Shown: positions 16,552-24,967, numbered from the stretch's first letter. The stretch is 45,197 nt of DNA from Opitutus sp. (GCA_009695305.1 SIBG01000029.1:1-45197); one strand, 5' to 3'. A program made the numbers and translations. The notes: generated from the sequence alone by a model not told the origin.

Positions 16552-17492
16552 CAGAGCTTCACTTTGCCGAACTTGAAATTGAACAGCCCCTGCGGCCGCA
16601 CGATCATGAGCACGATGAGGAGGAACGAATAGAGAATCATGCGATATTCCGCGATGGGGCGGAGCAGTTCGGGCAGGAGCGTGAGCAGCACGGCGGCGAG
16701 AATCACCCCGATGGTGTTGCCCATGCCGCCGAGGATGACCATGACGACGATCTCGATGCTCCTGTCGAAGGAGAAGCCCGTCGGGGTGATCGTGAGTTTG
16801 AAGTGGCCGTAGAGACCGCCGGCGATGCCGGCGAAAAACGCGCCGATGACAAAAGCGATGATCTTGTAGCGGGTGGTGTCGAGCCCGACGGCTTCACTGG
16901 CGATCTCGTCATCGTGGGTGGCGAGAAAGCCGCGCCCATAGGTCGAGTGAACGAGGCACGTGACGACGAACACGGCCAGCGCCACGAACGCGAGCACCCA
17001 GAAGATCGAGGTGTAGGCGGGGATGCCGTTGAGGCCGAGGGCGCCGCCGAGCACCTCGACGTTTTGGAAAATCACCCGGATGATTTCGCCGAAGCCGAGC
17101 GTGACGAGGGCGAGATAGTCGCCCTTGAGCCGGAGGGAGGGCACGCCGACGAGCAGGCCGGCGAACGCGGCGCTGAGCCCGCCGACGCCGAGGGCGGCGA
17201 GGAAGAGCGCGTTTTGCTGGAGGGCCGTGCCGCCACTGGCGCCGAGGAGTTTGGGGCCGAGGAACAGGGAAACCGCCGCGGCGAGATACGCGCCCACCGC
17301 CATGAAGCCGGCGTGCCCCAGCGAGAACTGCCCCGTGTAGCCGTTCACGAGGTTGAGCGAGACGGCGAGAATGATATTGATGCCGATGCCAATGATCACA
17401 TCGAGGTGGTAGGGATCGATGCGATCGGAGAAATGCGAGATCCCGAGGGCGGTGAGCAGCGCGGCGAGAAGGTAAAAGTGGGGGCGAGGCAT
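16551..17492 (-). CDS. livM: branched-chain amino acid ABC transporter permease LivM
   Basis: A 313-residue inner-membrane permease with eight to ten hydrophobic helices. Family segments are LNLVNGYTGQFSLGHAGFMAVGAYLAA near 47-73, PSLRLKGDYLALVTLGFGEIIRV near 118-140, and ATHDDEIASEAVGLDTTRYKIIAF near 191, the coupling loop that contacts the ATPases. It ends in RPQGLF, typical of LivM. Its start lies 238 bases after the livH stop. In most liv operons these two genes abut, so the inverted-repeat element here looks like an insertion. Confidence 0.95.
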   Translation of the reverse strand: MPRPHFYLLAALLTALGISHFSDRIDPYHLDVIIGIGINIILAVSLNLVNGYTGQFSLGHAGFMAVGAYLAAAVSLFLGPKLLGASGGTALQQNALFLAALGVGGLSAAFAGLLVGVPSLRLKGDYLALVTLGFGEIIRVIFQNVEVLGGALGLNGIPAYTSIFWVLAFVALAVFVVTCLVHSTYGRGFLATHDDEIASEAVGLDTTRYKIIAFVIGAFFAGIAGGLYGHFKLTITPTGFSFDRSIEIVVMVILGGMGNTIGVILAAVLLTLLPELLRPIAEYRMILYSFLLIVLMIVRPQGLFNFKFGKVKL

Positions 17493-17527
17493 CGGGCTGG
17501 GCTACAGTCTTAAGAGTCAGAATTTTT

Positions 17528-17720
17528 CACCACGGATTTCACGGATCAACCCGGATGCAGACCAGCGGGGATGGACGTGGGCAGTGAAAGAGTGAGACGG
17601 ACCTGGGGATGAGCATTCGTGGGGATGACCCAAGCTGGTCGCTTCGCCTGGTAACTTCACGGCCCGCAGCATGACCGAGAGAATGGGATTGATCCGGGTT
17701 CATCCGTGAAATTCGTGGTT
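17528..17720. repeat. miniature inverted-repeat element between livH and livM
   Basis: The left end, from CACCACGGATTTCACGGATC at 17528-17556, and the right end at 17692-17720 are inverted copies, matching at about 26 of 29 positions by eye. The right end, reversed, begins AACCACGAATTTCACGGATG. The core of about 135 bases (17557-17691) shows no coding frame. It occupies nearly the whole livH-livM gap, so the spacer looks like a MITE-like insertion. If transcribed, the ends would pair into a long hairpin and could weaken expression of livMGF. Confidence 0.65.
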
Positions 17721-17730
17721 AACCTCCGGC

Positions 17731-18666
17731 TCAAACCTTCTCGACGGTGAACTTGCCGAGCAACCCGGCCGGACGAAAGAGCATGATGATAATCAGAATC
17801 GCGAACGCGATCGCATCCTTGTAGGTCGACCACTGGCTGCCGTTCACAAAGGTCTCAACGGTGCCGAGGATGAGGCCGCCGAGGGCGGCGCCGGGGATGT
17901 TGCCGATGCCGCCGAGGACCGCGGCGACGAACGCCTTCAGGCCGGGCATCACGCCCATCAGGGGATCGATCGAGGGGTAGTTCAGCGCGTAGAGAATGCC
18001 GCCGGCCGCGGCGAGCGCGGAGCCGAGGCCAAAGGTGAACGAGATGACGACGTCGATGTTGATGCCGACGAGCTGCGCGGCCTTGGGATTGAGCGAGACG
18101 GCGCGCATGGCGGTGCCGATCTTGGTGCGATGCACGATGAATTGCAGCGCGACCATCAACAGCGCCGCCACGACGATCACGCTCAGCTGGTTGGTCGAAA
18201 TAACGAGGCCGCCGACGGAGAAATTTTTCACCGGGAAGATCGCCGGAAACGTGCGTGGGGCGGCACCGAAAAATACCTGACCGGAATACTCGAGCAGCAG
18301 CGAGACGCCGATGGCCGTAATGAGGACGTTGAGGGTGGCGGCGCCCCGGAGCGGCCGGTAGGCGAGCCGCTCAATCGTCATGCCGAGCACCGCGCAGCCG
18401 AGCATCGAGAGGGCGAGCACCACGAGCCCGCCCCAGATGGTGTTTTCGGGGACGAGCTTGCCGGCATAGTAGCCGATGAAGGCGCCGACCATGAACACGT
18501 CCGAGTGCGCAAAATTAATGAAGCGCAGCACGCCATAAACCATCGTGTAGCCGAGCGCGATGAGCGCGTAGATCGCCCCGAGGGAGAGGCCGTTGAGGAG
18601 TTGCTGGAGGAATTCGGACAGAGGAGTTGAGAGTTGAGAGTTGAGAGATTCGGACTGCGTTGTCAC
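17731..18666 (-). CDS. livH: branched-chain amino acid ABC transporter permease LivH
   Basis: A 311-residue permease. LivH hallmarks are LQQLLNGLSLGAIYALIALGYT at 20-41, MVYGVLRFINFAHSDVFMVGA near 42-62, the central AMRAVSLNPKAAQLVGINIDVV coupling loop, and GIGNIPGAALGGLILGTVET near the end. The start is GTG at 18666, overlapping the stop of the four-helix gene as GTGA. The first residues (MTTQSESLNSQLSTPLSE) are partly encoded by the GTTGAGA heptamer repeat. The native N-terminus therefore seems to have been replaced, though length and the membrane part are normal. Confidence 0.95.
   Translation of the reverse strand: MTTQSESLNSQLSTPLSEFLQQLLNGLSLGAIYALIALGYTMVYGVLRFINFAHSDVFMVGAFIGYYAGKLVPENTIWGGLVVLALSMLGCAVLGMTIERLAYRPLRGAATLNVLITAIGVSLLLEYSGQVFFGAAPRTFPAIFPVKNFSVGGLVISTNQLSVIVVAALLMVALQFIVHRTKIGTAMRAVSLNPKAAQLVGINIDVVISFTFGLGSALAAAGGILYALNYPSIDPLMGVMPGLKAFVAAVLGGIGNIPGAALGGLILGTVETFVNGSQWSTYKDAIAFAILIIIMLFRPAGLLGKFTVEKV
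18624..18647. repeat. heptamer repeat (GTTGAGA)x3, left flank of the four-helix gene
   Basis: Three exact tandem GTTGAGA units (18626-18646) lie inside the 5' end of livH. The reverse-complement version flanks the four-helix-bundle gene on its other side at 19013-19043. Together they bracket the gene as inverted flanks. Confidence 0.65.
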
Positions 18667-18998
18667 TCACCGCGGGAGCGACGAAGGCCGCTGCGCATTC
18701 GGCTGATTTCTTCGGCTTCGGCGTAGAGCTTTTCGTCGACGTCGGGCGTTAGGAAGCCTTCGTTTCGGGCGATCGTGGCTTGCGTCACGACCTCGAAAAG
18801 CGAGCCGGCCGCGTAGCTGAGAAATCGGGCGTAATCGACCGGTGGCCGAGCGGAGCCCTCGGCGATGTTGGATGAAATTGAATTGGCGGCGCGGCGAACT
18901 TGGTTCGTGAGGCCAAACAAGACTTTGGTCACGCGGTAAACTTGGCCGGCATAGGCGATGGCTTTCTGCCAGACTTCAAGTTTCTCAAAGTTAAACAT
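18663..18998 (-). CDS. four-helix-bundle protein, S23 / 23S rRNA intervening-sequence family
   Basis: A 111-residue protein of the S23/IVP family (PF05635, related to Avd of diversity-generating retroelements). Diagnostic segments are MFNFEKLEVWQKAI at the start, RRAANSISSNIAEGSARP near 40-57, ARFLSYAAGSLFEVVTQ near 62-78 and the closing EEISRMRSGLRRS. About seven residues common between helices 1 and 2 of the family seem missing (VTKVLFGLTNQV). ATG 18998 was chosen because the upstream extension reads through the heptamer flank. Its biochemical role is unknown; homologues occur inside rRNA intervening sequences and as solitary genes. Here it sits between the binding-protein genes and livH, overlaps the livH start, and is bracketed by inverted heptamers, which suggests a mobile or formerly mobile gene. 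Confidence 0.88.
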   Translation of the reverse strand: MFNFEKLEVWQKAIAYAGQVYRVTKVLFGLTNQVRRAANSISSNIAEGSARPPVDYARFLSYAAGSLFEVVTQATIARNEGFLTPDVDEKLYAEAEEISRMRSGLRRSRGE

Positions 18999-19012
18999 TC
19001 GCGTGTTTGAAG

Positions 19013-19043
19013 ACTCTCCACTCTCAGCACTCAACTCTCAACT
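19013..19043. repeat. heptamer repeat (TCTCAAC), right flank of the four-helix gene
   Basis: ACTCTCCACTCTCAGC followed by ACTCAACTCTCAACT contains degenerate and exact TCTCAAC units, the reverse complement of the GTTGAGA repeat at 18624-18647. It occupies most of the gap between the last binding-protein gene and the four-helix gene. Confidence 0.6.
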
Positions 19044-19061
19044 TTGCGGCGTTGCGCCGCA

Positions 19062-20201
19062 TCACGGCGCCACGGCGGTGACGAATTCCGTGCGGCCGTT
19101 TTTGACGGTGAGGATGATGGCGGGCTTGGAGCTGTTGCGCTGGGCGTCCATCGTGGTGCGGCCGGTGATGCCGGGGAAGTCTTTCGTCGCGGCGAGGGCG
19201 GCGCGGACTTTGGGGCCGTCGGTGGTGCCGGCGCGAGTCATGGCATCGGCGTAGAGTTTCATCGCGTCGTAGGCGAGGGCGGCGACGCCTTCGGGGGTCT
19301 CGTTGTCCCACCGGGCGCGATATTTTTTGACGAACGACTGCACTTCAGGGGCGACGTTGGTGGCGGCGTAGTGGGTCGAATAGAACGTGCCTTCGACGGC
19401 TTTGCCGCCGAGTTCGGCGAGTTGCGGGGCTTCCCAGCCGTCGCCGCCGATGATGGGGATTTCGAAGCCGAGGGCGCGGGCTTGGAGGCAGATGAGCGCG
19501 GCTTCGGTGTAATAACCGGTGGCGGCGATCACGTCGGGCTTGAGTGCGCGGAGAGCGGTGAGCTGGGCTTTGAAGTCCTTGTCGCCCTCGGCGTATTTCT
19601 GTTCGAGCACGATTTGTCCGCCGAGTGCGGTGAATCGCTGGCGGAGGACGTTGGAGAGGCCGATGCCGTAGGGAGTGACCGACGTGAGCAGGGCGAGCCG
19701 GCGGGACTTGAGGTTTTCGTGGGCAAACTTTGCGAGGACGGCGCCTTGGAAAGGATCGATGAAACAGATGCGGAAGATGTAATCGCCAACTTCGGTGACC
19801 TTGGGGTTGGTGGAGGAGATCGCCATCATGGGAATCTTCGCGTTTTGGCAGAGAGGCGCGGCTTCGAGGGAGTTGGTGGAGGGGTTGCCACCGAGGATCG
19901 CGACGACCTTGTCGCGGGAGAGAAGTTTTTTGACGACGGTCGCAGACTCGCCCTGCTTCGACTGGATATCTTCGACGAGGTATTCAACCGGCCGGCCGAG
20001 GATGCCGCCGGCGGCGTTGAGTTCCTCGACGGCGAGACGGATACCTTTGCTCGAGGCGAGGCCGAAGGCGGCTTCTTTGCCGGTGAGGGAGGCGAAGTGA
20101 CCGACTTTGATCGTGTCCTGTTTGCGGGTGCAGGACGTGAGCGCGGCGAGGGAGAGAGTGACGGCGGCGAATGTGGTGAGTGAGAGCGAAGCAAACTTCA
20201 T
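19062..20201 (-). CDS. liv-type ABC transporter substrate-binding lipoprotein (paralog 4 of 4)
   Basis: A 379-residue type I periplasmic binding protein (Peripla_BP_6, LivK-like). The signal peptide ends in the lipobox LTSC (Cys24), so it should be anchored to a membrane by lipid. The mature protein starts TRKQDTIKVGHFASLTGKEAAFG, with ELNAAGGILGRPVEYLVED and AYDAMKLYADAMTRAG later, as in the other three. It binds a small amino acid, amide or related ligand and delivers it to LivHM. ATG 20201 overlaps the preceding gene's stop (ATGA). The fourth copy transcribed, it is the one closest to the permease genes. Confidence 0.93.
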   Translation of the reverse strand: MKFASLSLTTFAAVTLSLAALTSCTRKQDTIKVGHFASLTGKEAAFGLASSKGIRLAVEELNAAGGILGRPVEYLVEDIQSKQGESATVVKKLLSRDKVVAILGGNPSTNSLEAAPLCQNAKIPMMAISSTNPKVTEVGDYIFRICFIDPFQGAVLAKFAHENLKSRRLALLTSVTPYGIGLSNVLRQRFTALGGQIVLEQKYAEGDKDFKAQLTALRALKPDVIAATGYYTEAALICLQARALGFEIPIIGGDGWEAPQLAELGGKAVEGTFYSTHYAATNVAPEVQSFVKKYRARWDNETPEGVAALAYDAMKLYADAMTRAGTTDGPKVRAALAATKDFPGITGRTTMDAQRNSSKPAIILTVKNGRTEFVTAVAP

Positions 20202-21307
20202 GGTGCGACGGTGGTGACGTATTTGATCTGACCGCCGCGCACAGTGACGATGACGGCGTCTTTCGATGCGTTGCGGTGCGCGTCAATCGTCGTGCGGCCG
20301 GTGATGCCGGGAAAATCTCTCGTCGCCGCGATCTCGGCGCGCACTTTCGGGCCGTCAGTCGTTCCGGCGCGCGTGATCGCGGCGGCGGCGATGAGTGCAG
20401 CGTCGTAGGCGAGCGGCGCCATCGAATCGGGGATTTCGCCGGAGAAATGGGCGCGGAATTTCTTCACGAACTCGGCGACCTCGGGCGAGGTGTTTTCCGA
20501 CGTGTAGTGCGTCGAGTAGTAAGTGCCCTCGACCGCCTTGCCGCCGATTTCTATTAGCTCGGGCGCTTCCCAGCCGTCGGTGCCGTAAATCGGGAAGTTC
20601 AGCCCGAGGTCGCGCGCCTGCCGGCAGACGAGCGCGGCCTCGGTGTAGTAGGCCGGCACGAAGAGTCCGTCGGCGCCGGAGGCTTTGATCGCGGTGAGCT
20701 GCGCGCGGAAGTCTTTGTCGCCCTCGGAATATTTTTGCTCCACCGGAATTTCGCCGCCGAGCGCGGTGAAGCTTTTGCGGTAGATTTTCGAGAGACTGAC
20801 ACTTGCGATGGCCGAGGCCGAGGTCAGCAGTGCAACGCGACGGAGCTTCAAGTTCTCGCGCGCGAACTTCGCCATCACGGCGCCCTGGAATTCGTCCACG
20901 AAGCAATTGCGGAAAATATAACTGCCAGCCTCGGTCACGGAGGCGTCGGTGGCGGTTGTCGCGATGAAGGGCACTTTTGCGTTCTGGCAAATCGGGCCGG
21001 CTTCGTTGCAATTGCTGGAGATCGCCCCGCTGAGCACGACGGCGACTTTGTCGCGGCTCACGAGTTTCTTTGCGATCGTCGCGGACTCGCCGGCGCGCGA
21101 TTGGTTGTCTTGGAGCACAATCACAACTGGTCGACCGAGGATGCCGCCCTTGGCGTTGATTTCCTCGACGGCCATCACGATGCCTTTGTGGGCGGACTGG
21201 CCAAACGCGGCCTCCTTGCCCGTCATCGACTCGATCTCGCCGAATTTGATCGGTTCGACCGCACGGGCCGTAACTCCCAGGAGGAGTATGAGGACGAGGC
21301 GCTTCAC
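20198..21307 (-). CDS. liv-type ABC transporter substrate-binding protein (paralog 3 of 4)
   Basis: A 369-residue Peripla_BP_6 protein with a Sec signal peptide (MKRLVLILLLGVTARA) but no lipobox, so probably soluble in the periplasm. The mature part opens EPIKFGEIESMTGKEAAFG and keeps EINAKGGILGRPVVIVLQD and YDAALIAAAAITRAGTTDGP. The start is GTG 21307, overlapping the previous stop as GTGA, and its own stop overlaps the next start. This gives strict translational coupling. Ligand not predictable from sequence alone. Confidence 0.92.
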   Translation of the reverse strand: MKRLVLILLLGVTARAVEPIKFGEIESMTGKEAAFGQSAHKGIVMAVEEINAKGGILGRPVVIVLQDNQSRAGESATIAKKLVSRDKVAVVLSGAISSNCNEAGPICQNAKVPFIATTATDASVTEAGSYIFRNCFVDEFQGAVMAKFARENLKLRRVALLTSASAIASVSLSKIYRKSFTALGGEIPVEQKYSEGDKDFRAQLTAIKASGADGLFVPAYYTEAALVCRQARDLGLNFPIYGTDGWEAPELIEIGGKAVEGTYYSTHYTSENTSPEVAEFVKKFRAHFSGEIPDSMAPLAYDAALIAAAAITRAGTTDGPKVRAEIAATRDFPGITGRTTIDAHRNASKDAVIVTVRGGQIKYVTTVAP

Positions 21308-22431
21308 GGTGCGACGGTCTTGTAGAACGTCGCCTTGCCGCCCTTGAGTGCGATGATGGTCGCGGGCTTCGAGGCGTTGCGGTCTTGGTCGAGCGTGGTG
21401 ACGCCGCTGGCACCGGCGAAATTTTTCGTCGCCGCGAGCGCGTCCCGGAGCTTGGGACCATCGGTCGTGCCGGCGCGCTTGATGGCGTCGGCGAGCACGT
21501 AGACGGCGTCGTAGCCGAGCGCGGAAAACGCGCCGGGAACTTCGCCGTTCCAGCGGCCCTTGTATTTGGCGACAAACTTGGCGACCGCGGCGTCGGTGTT
21601 TTCCGGCGAGAAATGCGTGGAGTAGAAGCAGCCGTTGAGCGCCTCGCCGCCGATGTTGAGGAGCTGCTCGTCCTCCCAGCCGTCGCCGCCGAAGAACGGC
21701 ATCTTCAGGCCGAGTTCGCGTGCCTGGCGGACGATGAGGGCGGACTCGGTGTAATAACCGGGGACGAAAACGGCATCGACGTTGGCCGCCTTCACGGCGG
21801 TGAGCTGGGCGCGAAAATCCTTGTCGCCTTCGGAGAAATTCTTCTCCGCGGCGACGACGCCACCGGCGGGAACGAACGTTTCTTTGAAATATTTCGCGAG
21901 GCCGAGCGAGTAGGCATTCGAGACGCTGGAGAGAATCGCCACCTTCTTGGCCTTGAGGTCATCCTTGGCGAACTTCGCCATGACGGTGCCTTGAAACGGA
22001 TCGATGAAGCACACGCGGAAGATGTAGTTGCCGACCTGCGTGACCTTCGCGTTGGTCGCGGCAGGCGCGATCATCGGAATTTTCGCCGCCTGGGCGATTG
22101 GCGCGGCCTCGAGCGAACGGCCGGAGGAGACTTCGCCGATAAGCGCGACGACCTTCTCGCGCGAGAGAAGTTTTTTCGCTGCGGTGGCGGACTCGCCGGG
22201 CTTGGTCTGGTTGTCCTCGAATACGAGTTCGAGTTGTTTGCCGAGCACGCCGCCGGCAGCGTTGATTTCCTCGATCGCGAGGACGACGCCGTGGTGCGAC
22301 GTCTGGCCGAAGCCGGCTTCCTTCCCGGTGAGCGAGGCGTATTCGCCGACTTTGATGGTGTCGCGCGAGCGGCTACAGCCGACTAAGGTTGCTAGCGCGG
22401 CGAGGGCGAGGAGGAGGGTGGGAGTTTTCAT
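21304..22431 (-). CDS. liv-type ABC transporter substrate-binding lipoprotein (paralog 2 of 4)
   Basis: A 375-residue Peripla_BP_6 protein. The signal peptide MKTPTLLLALAALATLVGC has its lipobox Cys at 19, so a lipoprotein. The mature region begins SRSRDTIKVGEYASLTGKEAGFG, with EINAAGGVLGKQLELVFED and GYDAVYVLADAIKRAGTTDG. I chose ATG 22431 over an extended frame to 22494 because the signal peptide starts there. It lies 49 bases after the first paralog's stop and overlaps the third by four bases. Confidence 0.92.
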   Translation of the reverse strand: MKTPTLLLALAALATLVGCSRSRDTIKVGEYASLTGKEAGFGQTSHHGVVLAIEEINAAGGVLGKQLELVFEDNQTKPGESATAAKKLLSREKVVALIGEVSSGRSLEAAPIAQAAKIPMIAPAATNAKVTQVGNYIFRVCFIDPFQGTVMAKFAKDDLKAKKVAILSSVSNAYSLGLAKYFKETFVPAGGVVAAEKNFSEGDKDFRAQLTAVKAANVDAVFVPGYYTESALIVRQARELGLKMPFFGGDGWEDEQLLNIGGEALNGCFYSTHFSPENTDAAVAKFVAKYKGRWNGEVPGAFSALGYDAVYVLADAIKRAGTTDGPKLRDALAATKNFAGASGVTTLDQDRNASKPATIIALKGGKATFYKTVAP

Positions 22432-22480
22432 GAGAAGAGTGGGAGAGAAGAAAGCGCGGGGAGGAAGTCGGAAATTTTTC

Positions 22481-23608
22481 TCACGGGCTGACATCCTGCA
22501 CGAAGGCGAACTTGCCGTTCTTCACGGTGAGCACGACGGCGGATTTGGTGGGATTGCGGTTGGCGTCGAGCGTGATGGTGCCGGCGGCGCCGGGGAAATT
22601 TTTCGTGGCGGCGATCGCGTCGCGGAGCTTCGGGCCGTCGGTCGTGCCGGCGCGTTTGATGGCATCGATCAGCATCATGGCGGAATCGTAGCCGAGCGCG
22701 GAAAGGGCATTGGACGAACCGCCCCAGCGTTTCTGAAAGCGCGCGTGATACGCGGCGACGAGCGGCGACTGGTTTTCGGGTGAATAGTGCGTGACGAGAT
22801 AGCAGCCCTCGACGGCGGCGCCACCGATGCTGATGAGTTCGGACGACTCCCAGCCATCGGTGCCGAAGAGCGGGATGGTCAGCCCGAGGTCGCGCGCCTG
22901 TTTGCAGATGAGCGCGGCCTCCGCGTAGTAGGCGGGGGCAAAGATACCTTCGGCGCCCGCGGCTTTGATGGCGGTGAGCTGCGCCCGGAAATCCTTGTCG
23001 CCCTCGGAGAATTTCTGATCAGCGACGACCGCGCCGCCATCGGCGGCGAAGCGATCGCGGAAAAACTTCGCGATGCCCACGCTCTGCGCCGAGGAAACCG
23101 AGGAAAGGACGGCGACGCGGCGCGCCTTGAGCGTGTCCTTGGCGAACTTCGCCATGATCGTGCCGGCAAACGGATCGATGAAGCAGGCGCGAAAAATGTA
23201 GTCGCCCCTGGTCGTAAACTCCGGCGCGGTGGCGCCGGGGGAGATGAGCGGGATTTTTGCGTTCTGGCAAATCGGCGCGGCCTCCAGCGAGCGCGACGAC
23301 ACAATTTCGCCAAGGATGGCGACGACCTTGTCGCGCGAGATGAATTTTTTGACGATGGTCGCGGATTCGCCGGGCTTCGACTGATTGTCCTCCAGGAGCA
23401 GTTCGATCTTCCGCCCGAGCACGCCGCCAGCAGCGTTGACTTCCTCAATGGCCTGCAGCGTGCCCTTGTGGGCGAACTGGCCAAACGTCGCCTCCTTGCC
23501 GGTCATCGAGGCGAATTCGCCGATCTTGATCGTGTCCGCCCTCCGGGCGGCGGCCGCGAAAAACGCTGCGGAAAAAATGCACAGGGCAGTCCGGAAAGGG
23601 TGAGGCAT
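22481..23608 (-). CDS. liv-type ABC transporter substrate-binding protein (paralog 1 of 4)
   Basis: A 375-residue Peripla_BP_6 protein, first gene of the leftward operon. The signal peptide (MPHPFRTALCIFSAAFFAAAA) lacks a lipobox, so it is probably soluble. It continues with RADTIKIGEFASMTGKEATFG, EVNAAGGVLGRKIELLLED and YDSAMMLIDAIKRAGTTDGP. ATG 23608 was chosen over a long upstream extension that would cross the divergent gene's promoter region. Operon promoters must lie in the 164 bases shared with the divergent LptF/G-type gene; I could not fix a -35/-10. Confidence 0.92.
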   Translation of the reverse strand: MPHPFRTALCIFSAAFFAAAARRADTIKIGEFASMTGKEATFGQFAHKGTLQAIEEVNAAGGVLGRKIELLLEDNQSKPGESATIVKKFISRDKVVAILGEIVSSRSLEAAPICQNAKIPLISPGATAPEFTTRGDYIFRACFIDPFAGTIMAKFAKDTLKARRVAVLSSVSSAQSVGIAKFFRDRFAADGGAVVADQKFSEGDKDFRAQLTAIKAAGAEGIFAPAYYAEAALICKQARDLGLTIPLFGTDGWESSELISIGGAAVEGCYLVTHYSPENQSPLVAAYHARFQKRWGGSSNALSALGYDSAMMLIDAIKRAGTTDGPKLRDAIAATKNFPGAAGTITLDANRNPTKSAVVLTVKNGKFAFVQDVSP

Positions 23609-23772
23609 GGGGACAATGAGGGAAAGACGGCGGTGAGCAAAGGTGAGGGCCGGGCGGTTTTCAACCAATCTGTTTTTCTTCTGGTGCGAGGTGGCGCGGA
23701 TTTGTTCCCGGCGGTGAAAATTTTTCGGGTTTGGGCTTTGCGTCGGGCCGCGCGGGCGTTTTCCTCGCGACG

Positions 23773-24885
23773 GTGAACACCTTCGACCGGCACCTCCTGC
23801 GGGAGTGGCTGCAGATTCTCGGCCTCGTCCTCGCGGCGACTTGCGGGCTGCTCGTGGTGCAGGTGCTCTACGACGACTTTCGCTCACTCCGCGAACTTGG
23901 CGCGCGCGGCTGGGTGCTCTGGCGCTATCTCGGCGTGACGATGCCGAGTTTTCTCGCGGTCGTGCTGCCGCTCGCGCTGCTGATTTCGCTGCTCTATGCC
24001 CTTGGCAAATTGCATCGGGCGAACGAACTCACCGCGATGCGGGCCGCGGGCGTCGGTTTCCTCCGGCTCACCGCTCCCATCTGGGCCGTCGGCACGCTTT
24101 GCTGCGGCCTCTCGTGGTGGCTCAACACGACCATCGTCCCGTGGTCGGTCGAGCAGTCGCGCTCTTTGCGGGACGAGTTGCAGTTTCACCACGACGCCGC
24201 GTCGCTTCCCACTGATCGCATCGGCGCGGCTTACAGCGTCGCGTTCGACAACCAGCGCGCGCGCCGCCTGTGGTTTTTCAACCGCTACAGCCGGTTCACG
24301 CACCGGGCTTATGGGGTGACCGTTTCGGAACTGGACGCGCGCCGCCACGAACTCACGCGCCTGATCGCGACCGAGGCGTGGTATGACGCCGCACGGCACG
24401 GCTGGGTGTTCAAGGAAGGCCGCGAGCTGACCTTCGATCCCGCCACGGGCGAACTGCTGGGGTCGAAGCCTTTCGCCGAAAGATTTGCCGGAAACTATGA
24501 TGAAGATCCGCAACTCATGCTGCTGATCGATCGCCGGCCCATTGACCTTTCGCAGCACGAACTGCGGGACCTCATCGGTTACCTCGAGGCGGAACACAGC
24601 CCGAAGGCGGTGCCTTACTCCGTCCGGTATTTCAGTCTCATGGCCGACGCGCTCGGGCCGTTGATCGTGATCGCGATTGCGATTCCGTTTGCGGTGACGG
24701 GGGTGCGCGTGAACCCGGCGGTCGGCGTGTCGAAGTCCATCGGGCTCTTTTTCCTCTACTATGTGCTGGCGAATTTCGCGGCGTCGCTGGCAACGAAACA
24801 ACTGGTCGATCCGGCGACCGCCGCCTGGCTGCCGAATATCGGCATGGCGGGGCTGGCGCTGTGGTTTTTCGCGCGGCTGAGGTAG
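23773..24885 (+). CDS. LptF/LptG family permease (YjgP/YjgQ)
   Basis: A 370-residue inner-membrane protein of the lipopolysaccharide exporter. The N-terminal FDRHLLREWLQILGLVLAATCGLL and three membrane helices, the conserved NELTAMRAAGVGFLRL at about 92-107, a periplasmic jellyroll (about 130-270) and three C-terminal helices match LptF/LptG. These partner with LptB to extract LPS from the inner membrane. The start is uncertain: GTG 23773 (MNTFDRHLL) fits the family N-terminus; the ATG at 23731 would add residues of low quality. The partner gene and lptB are not nearby. I cannot separate LptF from LptG. Its stop codon lies inside the left arm of the palindromic repeat at 24880-24961. Confidence 0.88.
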   Translation: MNTFDRHLLREWLQILGLVLAATCGLLVVQVLYDDFRSLRELGARGWVLWRYLGVTMPSFLAVVLPLALLISLLYALGKLHRANELTAMRAAGVGFLRLTAPIWAVGTLCCGLSWWLNTTIVPWSVEQSRSLRDELQFHHDAASLPTDRIGAAYSVAFDNQRARRLWFFNRYSRFTHRAYGVTVSELDARRHELTRLIATEAWYDAARHGWVFKEGRELTFDPATGELLGSKPFAERFAGNYDEDPQLMLLIDRRPIDLSQHELRDLIGYLEAEHSPKAVPYSVRYFSLMADALGPLIVIAIAIPFAVTGVRVNPAVGVSKSIGLFFLYYVLANFAASLATKQLVDPATAAWLPNIGMAGLALWFFARLR

Positions 24886-24961
24886 GGCGGCTTATCCCTC
24901 ATCCGCCGTTTGCAGGCGGGCGCAAGCACCAGCGGCACGTTAAGGATAACGCGCCCTACCT
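24880..24961. repeat. long palindromic repeat at the 3' end of the LptF/G-type gene
   Basis: AGGTAGGGCGGCTTATCC (24880-24897) faces GGATAACGCGCCCTACCT (24944-24961), with an inner stem CCGCC-7-GGCGG (24903-24919). It fills the gap between two convergent genes and contains the TAG stop of the permease. It may act as a bidirectional terminator, and looks like a dispersed repeat. Confidence 0.6.
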
Positions 24962-24967
24962 CCAACC

